A stretch of 6,941 bases of DNA from Aquificaceae bacterium. Lineage in GTDB: Bacteria; Aquificota; Aquificia; Aquificales; Aquificaceae. A program made the position numbers and the translations under genes. The notes beneath the pieces are model-generated. The model searched no databases. It had not been told where the DNA came from and was given only the letters and a program-made list of their open reading frames with translations. The DNA is taken from NCBI GenBank assembly GCA_015490105.1, contig WFYK01000178.1, forward strand, positions 1 to 6,941. Direction: 5' to 3'. Positions 1-6,563 of this stretch are shown piece by piece; positions within the stretch are counted from its first letter, which is position 1, and the number at the start of each line of letters is the position of its first letter.

Positions 1-635
1 AAGGCCTCGTAAAGGGTCCCATTGAGGGGAAAACCGTTATTGACCTAACTACAAATCACTACGCTTACGCCGAGATCGCTTACGAAGAGCTTAAAAAACT
101 TGGAGCCAATTACTTAGACTCTCCCGTTGTAGGTAGCGGCATCCCTGCTAAAAAAGGAGGGTTAACCGCGGTTGTAGGCGGGGATGAAGAGGTATTTAAG
201 GATAACGTTTCTCTTCTTGAGAAGTTCTGCAAGCATATATTCTTTGTAGGTCCCGCGGGTCAAGGTTCCAAGGTAAAGCTCATTAACAACATCGTTTTGG
301 GAGGATTTATGGATCTCCTTGCGGAAGCTATAGCTCTCGGGGAAAGAGCGGGTGTTCCCAAAGAGAAGATGGTAGAGATTCTCAACGCGGGTGCAGGGAA
401 GTCCTACATACTTGACGTTAAAAAGCAAAAGATACTCGACGAGGATTTCTCCACCCACTTTTCTGTAAACCTTATCTACAAAGACCTTCACTACGCTCAG
501 GATCTAATAAAGGATTTAGGACTTTTATCCTTTACAACCTGCGCGGTGAAAGAAACCTATGCCCTTGCACGCACAAAAGGTCTTGGAGACAAGGACTTTT
601 CCGTGATTTACAAACTCTTTAAGGAACTCCTATGA
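1..635 (+). CDS. NAD(P)-dependent beta-hydroxyacid dehydrogenase (3-hydroxyisobutyrate dehydrogenase / glyoxylate-succinic semialdehyde reductase family), 5' partial
   Basis: The reading frame is open from base 3 and ends in TGA at 633-635, giving 210 visible residues. Family members are usually 285-300 aa, so the N-terminal Rossmann motif (GxGxxG, about 75-80 residues) lies left of the window. Visible family motifs, numbered from the first visible residue, are DLTT (14-17), the substrate-binding segment DSPVVGSG (39-46), the catalytic segment GPAGQGSKVKLINN (83-96) with catalytic Lys92 and Asn96, and YKDL (159-162) near the cofactor. The enzyme would be cytosolic and reduce or oxidise a small 3-hydroxyacid or aldehyde acid. 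'VGSG' replaces the commoner 'VSGG', which is seen in some GLYR-type members, so I lean to glyoxylate/succinic-semialdehyde reductase over true HIBADH, but the substrate is not settled. The stop overlaps the purB start (ATGA). Confidence 0.88.
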   Translation, partial: GLVKGPIEGKTVIDLTTNHYAYAEIAYEELKKLGANYLDSPVVGSGIPAKKGGLTAVVGGDEEVFKDNVSLLEKFCKHIFFVGPAGQGSKVKLINNIVLGGFMDLLAEAIALGERAGVPKEKMVEILNAGAGKSYILDVKKQKILDEDFSTHFSVNLIYKDLHYAQDLIKDLGLLSFTTCAVKETYALARTKGLGDKDFSVIYKLFKELL

Positions 636-1933
636 TAGAACGCTACACGAGAAAGGAAATCGGGGCTATATGGACGGATCTGAACAAGTTTAGAAAGTGG
701 TGGCAGGTAGAGCTTGCGGTTTGCAGGGCTTGGAACAAACTCGGAAAGATTCCCGATGAAGATCTGAAAACCATAGAGCAAAAAGTAAAGGTAGACGAAA
801 AAACGGTAGAAAGGATAAAGGATCTCGATAGAGTATACAGACACGACGTTCTTGCCTTCGTTACCGCGGTGTCCGAGCAAGCGGGACCTTCGGGAAGATA
901 CATCCACTTGGGGCTAACCTCTTCGGACGTGATAGATACCGCCTTGGCCCTGCTCTTAAGAGAGACTCTGGACATTCTAATAAAGGATGTGGATCAGGTT
1001 CTTGAAAAGCTGAAAGATCTTGCCTTTCGCTACAAGGACACGATCATGATGGGGAGAACCCACGGTGTCCACGCGGAGCCCATAACCCTCGGACTCAAGT
1101 TTGCGGTCTGGTTTGATGAAATGAGAAGAAATAAGGAGCGTCTTGAAAGAGCTAAGGAGAGGGTGTCTTACGGAAAGATTTCCGGGGCGGTGGGCACCTA
1201 CTCAAACGTTCCTCCCGAAGTAGAAAAGCTTGCCTTGGAAGAACTAGGTTTGAAACCAGAACCGGCCTCTACACAAATAGTTCACAGGGACAGGCACGCG
1301 GAGTTTATAACTGCCCTTGCCATTACCGCCAGCTCTTTAGAAAAGTTCGCTACGGAAATAAGGCATCTTCAAAGAACTGAAGTCCTTGAAGTTCAAGAGC
1401 CCTTTAAAGAAGGACAAAGGGGATCTTCCGCTATGCCTCACAAGAAAAATCCGGTTCACGCGGAGAGGATATGCGGTCTCGCCCGGCTAATCAGATCCCA
1501 TTCCATTCCCGCCATGGAAAACATAGTTTTGTGGCACGAGAGAGACATATCCCACTCCTCGGTAGAGCGCATAATCCTACCCGACGCTTCCATAGCACTG
1601 GACTACATACTTAACCTCTTTCTGGAGATTCTCAACGGACTCGTAGTGTATCCGGAAAGGATGCGCCAAAATATGGATCTTTCTATGGGTCTATACTTCT
1701 CTTCTAAAGTTCTCGTTGCACTTACTGAGAAAGGGCTTTCCAGAGACGAGGCCTACGACGTGGTTCAAAGGTGTGCTATGAAGAGCTGGGATCAGAAGAT
1801 ACATTTTAGGGAGGTTCTTTCAAAAGACCCTGTTGTCAGTGAGTTTCTGACTGACGAAGATCTTGACAGAATATTTGATCCGGGTAGTTTCTTAAAACAC
1901 GTGGACTACATCTACGAGAAGGTGTTCGGATGA
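632..1933 (+). CDS. purB: Adenylosuccinate lyase
   Basis: PurB is a cytosolic homotetramer of the fumarase/aspartase superfamily. It removes fumarate from SAICAR and from adenylosuccinate, the two lyase steps of purine synthesis. At 433 aa it has the usual length of the bacterial short form (about 430 aa). Visible motifs are RHDV with His71 (general acid/base equivalent), TSSD (96-99), GRTHGVHAEP (141-150) with Thr143-His144, and the superfamily signature loop GSSAMPHKKNP (264-274) with the catalytic serine at 265/266. All key residues are present, so it should be active. The ATG at 632 overlaps the preceding stop by 4 nt and is preceded by AAGGA (621-625) at good spacing, so it is favoured. 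No other pur gene is in the window; the gene sits between a dehydrogenase and resB. This is a confident family call. Confidence 0.97.
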   Translation: MIERYTRKEIGAIWTDLNKFRKWWQVELAVCRAWNKLGKIPDEDLKTIEQKVKVDEKTVERIKDLDRVYRHDVLAFVTAVSEQAGPSGRYIHLGLTSSDVIDTALALLLRETLDILIKDVDQVLEKLKDLAFRYKDTIMMGRTHGVHAEPITLGLKFAVWFDEMRRNKERLERAKERVSYGKISGAVGTYSNVPPEVEKLALEELGLKPEPASTQIVHRDRHAEFITALAITASSLEKFATEIRHLQRTEVLEVQEPFKEGQRGSSAMPHKKNPVHAERICGLARLIRSHSIPAMENIVLWHERDISHSSVERIILPDASIALDYILNLFLEILNGLVVYPERMRQNMDLSMGLYFSSKVLVALTEKGLSRDEAYDVVQRCAMKSWDQKIHFREVLSKDPVVSEFLTDEDLDRIFDPGSFLKHVDYIYEKVFG

Positions 1934-3558
1934 GATCTCTGGTTCAAAGCTTTGGTTTTTTCACCGCGACCTTTGTGGTATTTTCCGCGGTGATCATATA
2001 CGGTCTTTTCCATACGGATGAGCCGGGCATTGTCTACTGGATAGTATTTTCCCTTTCTGCTGTTGCGTTTTTTATAGGACTCTCCGGGATTCTATACAAA
2101 GGGGTAAAAGATATCCTCAAAGACTACAAAAAGCACGGTAACCTTTGGAGTTTCCTCTATGACTTTTTCTCCTCTCTTAAGCTCGCCATATTCATCATGA
2201 TCCTTTTGGGAATACTTTCTATGCTCGGATCTACATACATTCAACAGCTGCAACCCTTTGAATTCTATCTCGATCACTTCGGACCCACTAAGGCGGTCTG
2301 GTTTTGGAAGCTTTGGCTGACGGATGTGTTCCACTCTTGGTATTACATAGGCCTTATTGTTTTGCTCGCTGTGAACCTGATCGTTTGTTCTATAAAGCGC
2401 CTCCCGAGATTGTGGCGCCAAACCTTCGGTTCGGAAAGGATCCTAAAGCTCGATGAAAAAGCGGAAAAACACCTTAAACCTGTTAGCGTAAGGATTAAAG
2501 ATCCCAACGCTTTAATAAACCTCTTAGTGGAGAAAGGCTTCAAAGTCTTCAAGGAAGAAGAAAACGGAAAAATCTACCTCTTTGCGGAGAAGGGCAGGCT
2601 TTCGCGCTTGGGCGTCTACATTGTTCACATAGCCCTTCTTGTAATAATGGCAGGGGCTCTAATAGACGCAATATTTGGAATAAGAGGTTTCCTTCCTGTT
2701 CCTGAAGGTGAAACCGAAAACGTTATGTTCGTTGGTCCTCAGAATAAGCCTGTTAAACTTCCCTTTGCAGTTCATCTGAAGGAGTTCAGGATTATAACCT
2801 ACGGTGAGGAAGCTCAGGAAAAAGGAGTTAAAGTCGCGGAGGCCTTTAAGGAAGCTGTGGCCTCTTATAGGAGTTCTATAGAGATCCTCGAAAAGGGCAA
2901 GAAGGTGGCTCAGGGAACGGTGGAGGTAAACGATCCCTTTGTTTACAGGAGTTATAGGATATTTCAAGCCTCTTACGGGCTTACCGGCGGTGTTAAAGAG
3001 ATGGGCGTGGTGGTTGTAGACAAAGAGAAGGCCCAGAAAGAAGAGAGAGCTCACGAAGCTATAGTCGGCAGGTTTACGGTGGGAAGCGGTAAGGTCACGG
3101 AGTTCAAAGATATGCTCGTTTCCGTAGAGAGGGTTCTTTTGAACATACACAACCCTGACGCAGGGTTTGAGGGAGATCTTGCCCCTGCGGTAACACTGAA
3201 GGTCCTGCTCAACAGGAAATCTTACAACGTCCCGGTCATATACGATCCCCAGCTGACCGTGTTTATATATTCCCAGTTTGAAGAGCTTCAAGATTTTCCC
3301 TACGTATTCTTCATGGACGGTTTTATCCCTCAGTTTTATTCGGGCTTCCAGGTTTCCTTCCATCCGGGAACTAACGTAATATGGGCGGGATCTATTCTGC
3401 TGGTTTTGGGAATGGCGGTAGCCTTTTATACGGTTCACAGAAAGGTATGGGTAAGGATAGAGGGAGAAACCGCAAAGGTAGCCTTTTACTCACACAAGTT
3501 CAAAGAGGAATTCAAAAGGAGTTTCCTAAGGGACCTGGAAGCTATAAAGAGTTCTTAA
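1930..3558 (+). CDS. resB: Cytochrome c biogenesis protein ResB/Ccs1-like, with extra N-terminal membrane helices
   Basis: ResB/Ccs1 works with ResC/CcsA in system II cytochrome c maturation, moving haem across the membrane and supporting its attachment to apocytochrome CXXCH motifs. The 542-aa product has six likely membrane segments, at about 7-27, 34-56, 83-101, 136-156, 226-248 and 482-502. Family features are the SLKLAIFIMILLG helix (82-94) followed by STYIQQ, the GVYIVHIALLVIMAG helix (228-242) with His233 as probable haem-ligand histidine, a large extracytoplasmic domain (about 249-480) containing VNDPFVYRSYRIFQASYG (333-350), and FHPGTN with His478 just before the last helix. ResB proteins usually have four helices; the first two here are additional. 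The ATG at 1930 overlaps the purB stop and follows GAGAAGGTG (1916-1924). No ResC/CcsA gene is adjacent, since a convergent operon begins immediately. Confidence 0.9.
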   Translation: MRSLVQSFGFFTATFVVFSAVIIYGLFHTDEPGIVYWIVFSLSAVAFFIGLSGILYKGVKDILKDYKKHGNLWSFLYDFFSSLKLAIFIMILLGILSMLGSTYIQQLQPFEFYLDHFGPTKAVWFWKLWLTDVFHSWYYIGLIVLLAVNLIVCSIKRLPRLWRQTFGSERILKLDEKAEKHLKPVSVRIKDPNALINLLVEKGFKVFKEEENGKIYLFAEKGRLSRLGVYIVHIALLVIMAGALIDAIFGIRGFLPVPEGETENVMFVGPQNKPVKLPFAVHLKEFRIITYGEEAQEKGVKVAEAFKEAVASYRSSIEILEKGKKVAQGTVEVNDPFVYRSYRIFQASYGLTGGVKEMGVVVVDKEKAQKEERAHEAIVGRFTVGSGKVTEFKDMLVSVERVLLNIHNPDAGFEGDLAPAVTLKVLLNRKSYNVPVIYDPQLTVFIYSQFEELQDFPYVFFMDGFIPQFYSGFQVSFHPGTNVIWAGSILLVLGMAVAFYTVHRKVWVRIEGETAKVAFYSHKFKEEFKRSFLRDLEAIKSS

Positions 3559-4103
3559 GCTTGCAGGGTCTCTTTAATTATTTCAAGTAGAGTTAGAAGG
3601 ACCTTTTTCACATCTTCCTTGTTTTTAGCGGATAGAGGGATAACGGGTATTCCCTCTTCATCGGATATATCCAGGGCATACTTTACGTCCTCCGCGGACC
3701 AAGCGTTAGGAAGGTCCTGCTTGTTTGCACCTACTACTATCGGAACGGGAAAACGGGATTGAAAGAAGTTTATTATCTTTCTCGCCTCGTGGAAGGTTTT
3801 CGGATCGGTGCTGTCTACGAGAACTATTATCCCCAAAGCTCCCTCGCCGAGGATTTCCCACATGAAGTCAAAGCGCGACTGTCCCGGTGTTCCGAACAGA
3901 TACAGTTCGTGATTATCATCTATCTTTATCTTTCCGAAATCCATAGCGACGGTCGTGTGATCCTTTACGCTCTTTTCTGTAGCGGAAGTGGTTTTCCTTT
4001 CCGTGGTAACGGTCTTTATTTCACTGACAGTGTTTATAAACTGGGTTTTTCCTGCTGCGAAGGGACCCGCAACGACTATTTTAATCTTCTTAATCTCCTT
4101 CAT
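3555..4103 (-). CDS. Small Ras-like GTPase, MglA/CvnD-like (COG2229-type)
   Basis: This 182-aa single-domain GTPase would be the GTP-dependent switch of the minus-strand operon. Motifs in order are G1 P-loop GPFAAGKT (13-20), a switch I threonine pair at 50-51, G3 region LFGTPGQSRF (69-78) followed by FMW (80-82), G4 ANKQD (126-130) and G5 SAK (158-160). In G3 the usual Asp of DxxG is replaced (GTPGQ), a known trait of this bacterial MglA/CvnD-type group, so hydrolysis probably depends on a partner, presumably the Roadblock protein encoded upstream. There is no signal peptide or membrane helix. The ATG follows the stop of the DUF4388 gene by 8 nt; an AGGT Shine-Dalgarno overlaps that stop. 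Its stop codon overlaps the resB stop on the other strand. The family call is strong; the cellular role (polarity, motility, respiration control) is unknown. Confidence 0.93.
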   Translation of the reverse strand: MKEIKKIKIVVAGPFAAGKTQFINTVSEIKTVTTERKTTSATEKSVKDHTTVAMDFGKIKIDDNHELYLFGTPGQSRFDFMWEILGEGALGIIVLVDSTDPKTFHEARKIINFFQSRFPVPIVVGANKQDLPNAWSAEDVKYALDISDEEGIPVIPLSAKNKEDVKKVLLTLLEIIKETLQA

Positions 4104-4111
4104 GGCTTAAC

Positions 4112-4804
4112 CTACAAGCGCTTGATCTTTTCGATGATCTTCGTAAGAAGATCCAAGGTTATAGAGGGTTTTTGAACTCTCTCCTTCCTCTTACGCCTTA
4201 TTATTCCCGCAGCTAAAAACCCGTAAAGGGCCCTGTCCACGGTGAGCCTGTCAAGACCCGCCTCCTTTCTTATGTCCGCTACCGTCTTGGTTCCGTCTAC
4301 GAGAGAAAGAACCTTCTTTTCCTCCTCAGTTAGGTTTGCTCTTGTGACCTTCTCATCCGCGTCTGGTGTTTTTTCAAAGATCAAGAGTTCATCAGATATC
4401 TTTCTTTCCACCTCTTCCTCAGTGAGGTGACGGGAAGCCATCATTATCAACTCTTCGACCGGATACTTTACCGGGACATCTGACTCATACTTTATAAAGC
4501 CAGGCGTAAAGGAAAAGATCCCCTCCTTACTTCCGAGTCTCGGAATGAAAAACCGTTCTACGGTTTTGTAGGCATCCTCTTTTCTTATCCTAAGTTTGTT
4601 AAGAAGCTGATCAAAGTTCCTGTCTGTGTAAACTCTAAAGACTTTATCTACAGGCCGTGCAAAAACTACCTGCCCGTCTTTGACGTAATAGGCGACGATC
4701 ATGTCCTTCCATTCCACGAGCAAAACACCGCTTTTTTTGTCTTTAGCCAGAACCTGAAGGATGTCTACGAAACTGAAAGTCTTTAGATCACCGGTTAAAG
4801 CCAT
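4112..4804 (-). CDS. DUF4388 (PATAN) domain protein with C-terminal winged-helix-like segment
   Basis: The 230-aa protein begins with the typical DUF4388 opening: MALTGDLKTFSFVDILQVLA (1-20), then KKSGVLLVE (23-31) and the strand-turn DGQVVFARP (43-51). The family's GIFSFTPGF segment is at 95-103. Residues about 1-125 form the PATAN/DUF4388 domain. Residues 158-206 (from LTEEEKKVLSLVDG through LTVDRALYGFLAAGIIRR) look like the small winged helix often found at the end of these proteins. A basic/helical tail follows (207-230). PATAN proteins are soluble adaptors of signal-transduction systems, often encoded beside Roadblock proteins and small GTPases. Here the gene lies 3 nt after the Roadblock gene and 8 nt before the GTPase. 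It may link the membrane protein or GTPase to an effector; DNA binding is possible but unproven. Confidence 0.87.
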   Translation of the reverse strand: MALTGDLKTFSFVDILQVLAKDKKSGVLLVEWKDMIVAYYVKDGQVVFARPVDKVFRVYTDRNFDQLLNKLRIRKEDAYKTVERFFIPRLGSKEGIFSFTPGFIKYESDVPVKYPVEELIMMASRHLTEEEVERKISDELLIFEKTPDADEKVTRANLTEEEKKVLSLVDGTKTVADIRKEAGLDRLTVDRALYGFLAAGIIRRKRKERVQKPSITLDLLTKIIEKIKRL

Positions 4805-4807
4805 CTA

Positions 4808-5164
4808 TTAACCTATCGCCTCCTTAAGTTGCTCTTGGGCCTTCTTTATCTCCATAAGGAGAAGTCCGAGCTTAGCACTGTTGCTTGCCAAAACGGTCAG
4901 AACCGCGTCTTGTCCTATTCCCGTGAGGATAACGTAGCCGTCCTGACCCTTTATGGTTATCTGTTCCAATACTCCTTTTTGGAGCTCTTCTGAAACCTTC
5001 TCTCCCAAAGACAAGATCGCAGCGCTCATCGCAGCGACTCTATCCTCTTCTGTTCCTGGCTTTAAAACGGAGGCTATAGGAAGGCCGTCCGCACTAACAA
5101 GAACCGCCCCCTCAAGGCCGGAGTTTTTGATTAGCTCTTGTAGTATCTGCTCGTATTTATCCAT
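4808..5164 (-). CDS. Roadblock/LC7 domain protein (MglB-like putative GTPase regulator)
   Basis: The 118-aa protein is one Roadblock/LC7 domain: helix 1 MDKYEQILQELIKNSGLEG, strand AVLVSADGLPIAS (20-32), the central helix DRVAAMSAAILSLGEKVSEEL (41-61), strands EQITIKGQDGYVILTGIG (67-84) and DAVLTVLAS (86-94), and a C-terminal helix KLGLLLMEIKKAQEQLKEAI (98-117). Bacterial members such as MglB form homodimers that bind the cognate MglA GTPase and act as GAP or GEF; that role is inferred here from family and operon. It is cytosolic with no membrane segment. The ATG has the clearest ribosome-binding site of the operon, GGAGGA 7 nt upstream (5172-5177 on the minus strand), so it may be translated more strongly than its neighbours. 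The stop TAA is followed by an in-frame TAG. Confidence 0.93.
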   Translation of the reverse strand: MDKYEQILQELIKNSGLEGAVLVSADGLPIASVLKPGTEEDRVAAMSAAILSLGEKVSEELQKGVLEQITIKGQDGYVILTGIGQDAVLTVLASNSAKLGLLLMEIKKAQEQLKEAIG

Positions 5165-5171
5165 CTTCTAT

Positions 5172-5177
5172 TCCTCC
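5172..5177 (-). promoter_or_regulatory. Strong ribosome-binding site of the Roadblock gene
   Basis: GGAGGA on the minus strand, 7 nt before the ATG at 5164. It is the best Shine-Dalgarno in the operon and lies in the 35-bp gap after the membrane-protein gene; the two downstream genes have only AGGT. Confidence 0.75.
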
Positions 5178-5199
5178 GCAGGTGTTTTCACACATCCTA

Positions 5200-5910
5200 T
5201 CAAATTCCCCTCAAGTTGGAAAGTTCTTCCCTTATCTTGGTCTCTATTTTCAACAACTCCCCTATCCTCTCTCTGAGCTCCCTCACATCTATTTTAGACT
5301 CCTCACCTTCCAAAAGTAAAGCTAATTTATTGAGTTCGCTCGAACAGTCGTTTAGCAAGAGTTTGAGTTTACTGAGTCTGTCAAGATGCTTTGACCAAAC
5401 GTGTTGAAGGGCTTGGCCTATGGCACCTACTGGATCGAGCCCTGAAGGGAATTCTACCCTGAGCTCTCCTTCCTCTATTTTCTCCAAGGCTTCAAGAATC
5501 TGAGCGGTATTTCTGGAAACCAGTTCTATCTGCTCTTCCAGATCTTCTATCTCTCTCTCATACCTTTCTTCGAACTTCTTTACCATTTCCTTGATACTTT
5601 CAACTATTGCAAGAACTTCTTCGTGAATGGGTATGGGAACTACCGCGGTTTCTCTGTTCCTTTCTTCAATCAGGTCTATCACGTATAGGAGCCTTGCGAG
5701 GAGCTCCTCAAGTTTTCCCTTTGTCCAAAGCATACTGATCAGAACCCAACCGCCCGCTATGATAAAACCGGTTCCAAAGGCATAGTATGGGTCAACGTCT
5801 CCCAAGAATAAAAACGCACCTCCTATTACTGTGCCCAAAATAAGGGTGGAGAGAAAGAAGAACTTTAGGAGTTCCCAAGCCAAAGAAGAAAGCCGAGGAG
5901 TTTCTACCAT
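5200..5910 (-). CDS. Two-TM membrane protein with HAMP-like and coiled-coil cytoplasmic region
   Basis: This is the first gene of the minus-strand operon, 236 aa. Two hydrophobic helices (about 15-36 and 45-62) are separated by a very short loop (GDVDPYYAFG, 37-46), so almost nothing is exposed outside the cell. The rest is helical and charged. Residues 66-117 fit a divergent HAMP pattern: helix LEELLARLLYVIDLIEE, connector with PIP at 92-94, and helix EEVLAIVESIKEMVKKFEE. After a coiled coil (118-138) a second HAMP-like stretch occurs, ILEALEKIEEGELRVEF...DPVGAIGQALQHV (138-171). The end (172-236) is another helical stretch. No kinase, methyl-accepting or cyclase domain is present. I infer a membrane sensor/scaffold for the Roadblock-GTPase module. 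The start is preceded by AAGGGGA 7 nt upstream (5918-5924). The membrane/coiled-coil architecture is firm; the HAMP assignment is tentative. Confidence 0.72.
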   Translation of the reverse strand: MVETPRLSSLAWELLKFFFLSTLILGTVIGGAFLFLGDVDPYYAFGTGFIIAGGWVLISMLWTKGKLEELLARLLYVIDLIEERNRETAVVPIPIHEEVLAIVESIKEMVKKFEERYEREIEDLEEQIELVSRNTAQILEALEKIEEGELRVEFPSGLDPVGAIGQALQHVWSKHLDRLSKLKLLLNDCSSELNKLALLLEGEESKIDVRELRERIGELLKIETKIREELSNLRGI

Positions 5911-5961
5911 AATCCCTTCCCCTTTCTCTTTATAACTTTATAATAGGCATCGGACGAAGAC
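5911..5961. promoter_or_regulatory. Divergent promoter region between the GTPase operon and the TPR gene
   Basis: This is the only gap between the minus-strand operon and the plus-strand TPR gene, 51 bp. On the plus strand a perfect -10 TATAAT lies at 5939-5944, with only a weak -35 (TTCCCC, 5917-5922, spacing 16). On the minus strand, TATAAA boxes read from 5942-5937 and 5934-5929 and an overlapping TATTAT from 5945-5940 are candidate -10 elements; no good -35 is visible. The opposing -10 elements physically overlap, so the two polymerases would compete. The activity is inferred from sequence only. Confidence 0.6.
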
Positions 5962-6516
5962 ATGGAAGTTTTCGTGGATGAAAGAAGAAAGGTAGCGCAG
6001 AAAGTATTGAACATAAAGAACGCCATCAGCGAGGGACACATAGGTAAGGTAAAGAGCCTTTTGGAGGAAGCGTTGAGGGAAGACCCCTATTACCTCGAGA
6101 CTTACGTTTTGCTTAGCGAAATTTACGAACTGGAAGGTGATTTGAAAAAAGCAGAAAGTTTGCTAAAGGAAGCTTTTGCCAAGGCAAAGGAACTCCTGAA
6201 AGGTTTTAAGAGAGCGGACTGGGAGAATCCTAACAACGCTCACGTGTTTGATGCTATCTTGAACTACGCTATCTTCTTGTGGGAAACCGGGAGACCGGAT
6301 GAAGCTCTTGAAGTTTTGAAGTGGCTCTACAGTTTTGATCCCGAAGATAAGAAAGGTTTGCGCTATTACATACTTGCTCTTTTAGAGGGTATGGACTTTG
6401 CGGAGTTCGAGCAGGTTTTCACGAGAGAAGGCAAGCACGACACTGCGGATCTCGAAGGCTGGTTTAAGCGAACGTCTAAGAAATATGAGTCCTTTTTTAA
6501 GAGCTTAGAACGTTGA
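5962..6516 (+). CDS. Small TPR (tetratricopeptide repeat) protein
   Basis: The 184-aa protein is almost entirely helical. Three TPR-like units are visible: about 10-43 (AQKVLNIKNAISEGHIGKVKSLLEEALREDP), 44-78 (YYLETYVLLSEIYELEGDLKKAESLLKEAF) and 94-128 (HVFDAILNYAIFLWETGRPDEALEVLKWLYSFDP). The third is followed by EDKKGLRYYILALLEG (128-143), resembling a segment seen after TPRs in some larger bacterial TPR proteins. There is no signal peptide or membrane helix, so it should be a cytosolic protein-protein interaction module; partner and function are unknown. Transcription probably starts near 5951 from the TATAAT box, leaving a leader of only about ten bases with a weak GGACGAAGA ribosome site. 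It is divergent from the GTPase operon, so a functional link is possible. Its TGA lies inside the -35 of the next promoter. Confidence 0.82.
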   Translation: MEVFVDERRKVAQKVLNIKNAISEGHIGKVKSLLEEALREDPYYLETYVLLSEIYELEGDLKKAESLLKEAFAKAKELLKGFKRADWENPNNAHVFDAILNYAIFLWETGRPDEALEVLKWLYSFDPEDKKGLRYYILALLEGMDFAEFEQVFTREGKHDTADLEGWFKRTSKKYESFFKSLER

Positions 6517-6541
6517 CATAAAGCTTTTTTCTTGGTATCGT
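6513..6541 (+). promoter_or_regulatory. Sigma70-type promoter for nuoL
   Basis: A perfect -35 TTGACA (6513-6518) and a -10 TATCGT (6536-6541, 4 of 6 matches) are separated by the optimal 17 bp. The spacer carries a T-run (6525-6530). The -35 includes the TGA stop of the TPR gene. Initiation near 6548 would leave a leader of about 20 nt containing the nuoL ribosome-binding site. Assigned by sequence match only. Confidence 0.6.
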
Positions 6542-6557
6542 GAATTAGCCCTTTACT

Positions 6558-6563
6558 GAGGTG
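6558..6563 (+). promoter_or_regulatory. Ribosome-binding site of nuoL
   Basis: GAGGTG lies 5 nt before the ATG at 6569. It fixes this start in preference to the in-frame ATGs at codons 5 and 9 of the same N-terminal helix. Confidence 0.75.

Noticed and set aside
643..975. Minus-strand frames opposite purB and the dehydrogenase
   Set aside because: They lie opposite clearly conserved enzymes, are serine-rich and lack family motifs; they are shadows of the real genes.
2659..3438. 260-codon open frame antisense to resB
   Set aside because: It lies wholly opposite a well-supported gene. Its translation is low-complexity and basic without recognisable motifs, and no ribosome site was identified. 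It is most likely an artefact of resB codon use.
3759..4175. Plus-strand frame opposite the GTPase gene
   Set aside because: It overlaps a GTPase with complete G1, G4 and G5 motifs, and its own translation shows no recognisable domain.
4242..4430. Serine-rich short plus-strand frame opposite the DUF4388 gene
   Set aside because: It is a composition artefact of the lysine/glutamate-rich gene on the other strand and has no ribosome site or domain.
5165..5199. Small hairpin (GTGT-GAAA-ACAC) in the gap before the Roadblock gene
   Set aside because: The stem has only 4 bp and no T-run follows, so it is too weak for a terminator. It could be chance in a short gap.
6519..6535. AAAGCTTTTTT as a terminator after the TPR gene
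   Set aside because: There is a T-run but no stem longer than the AAGCTT palindrome, and the stretch is better explained as the promoter spacer of nuoL.
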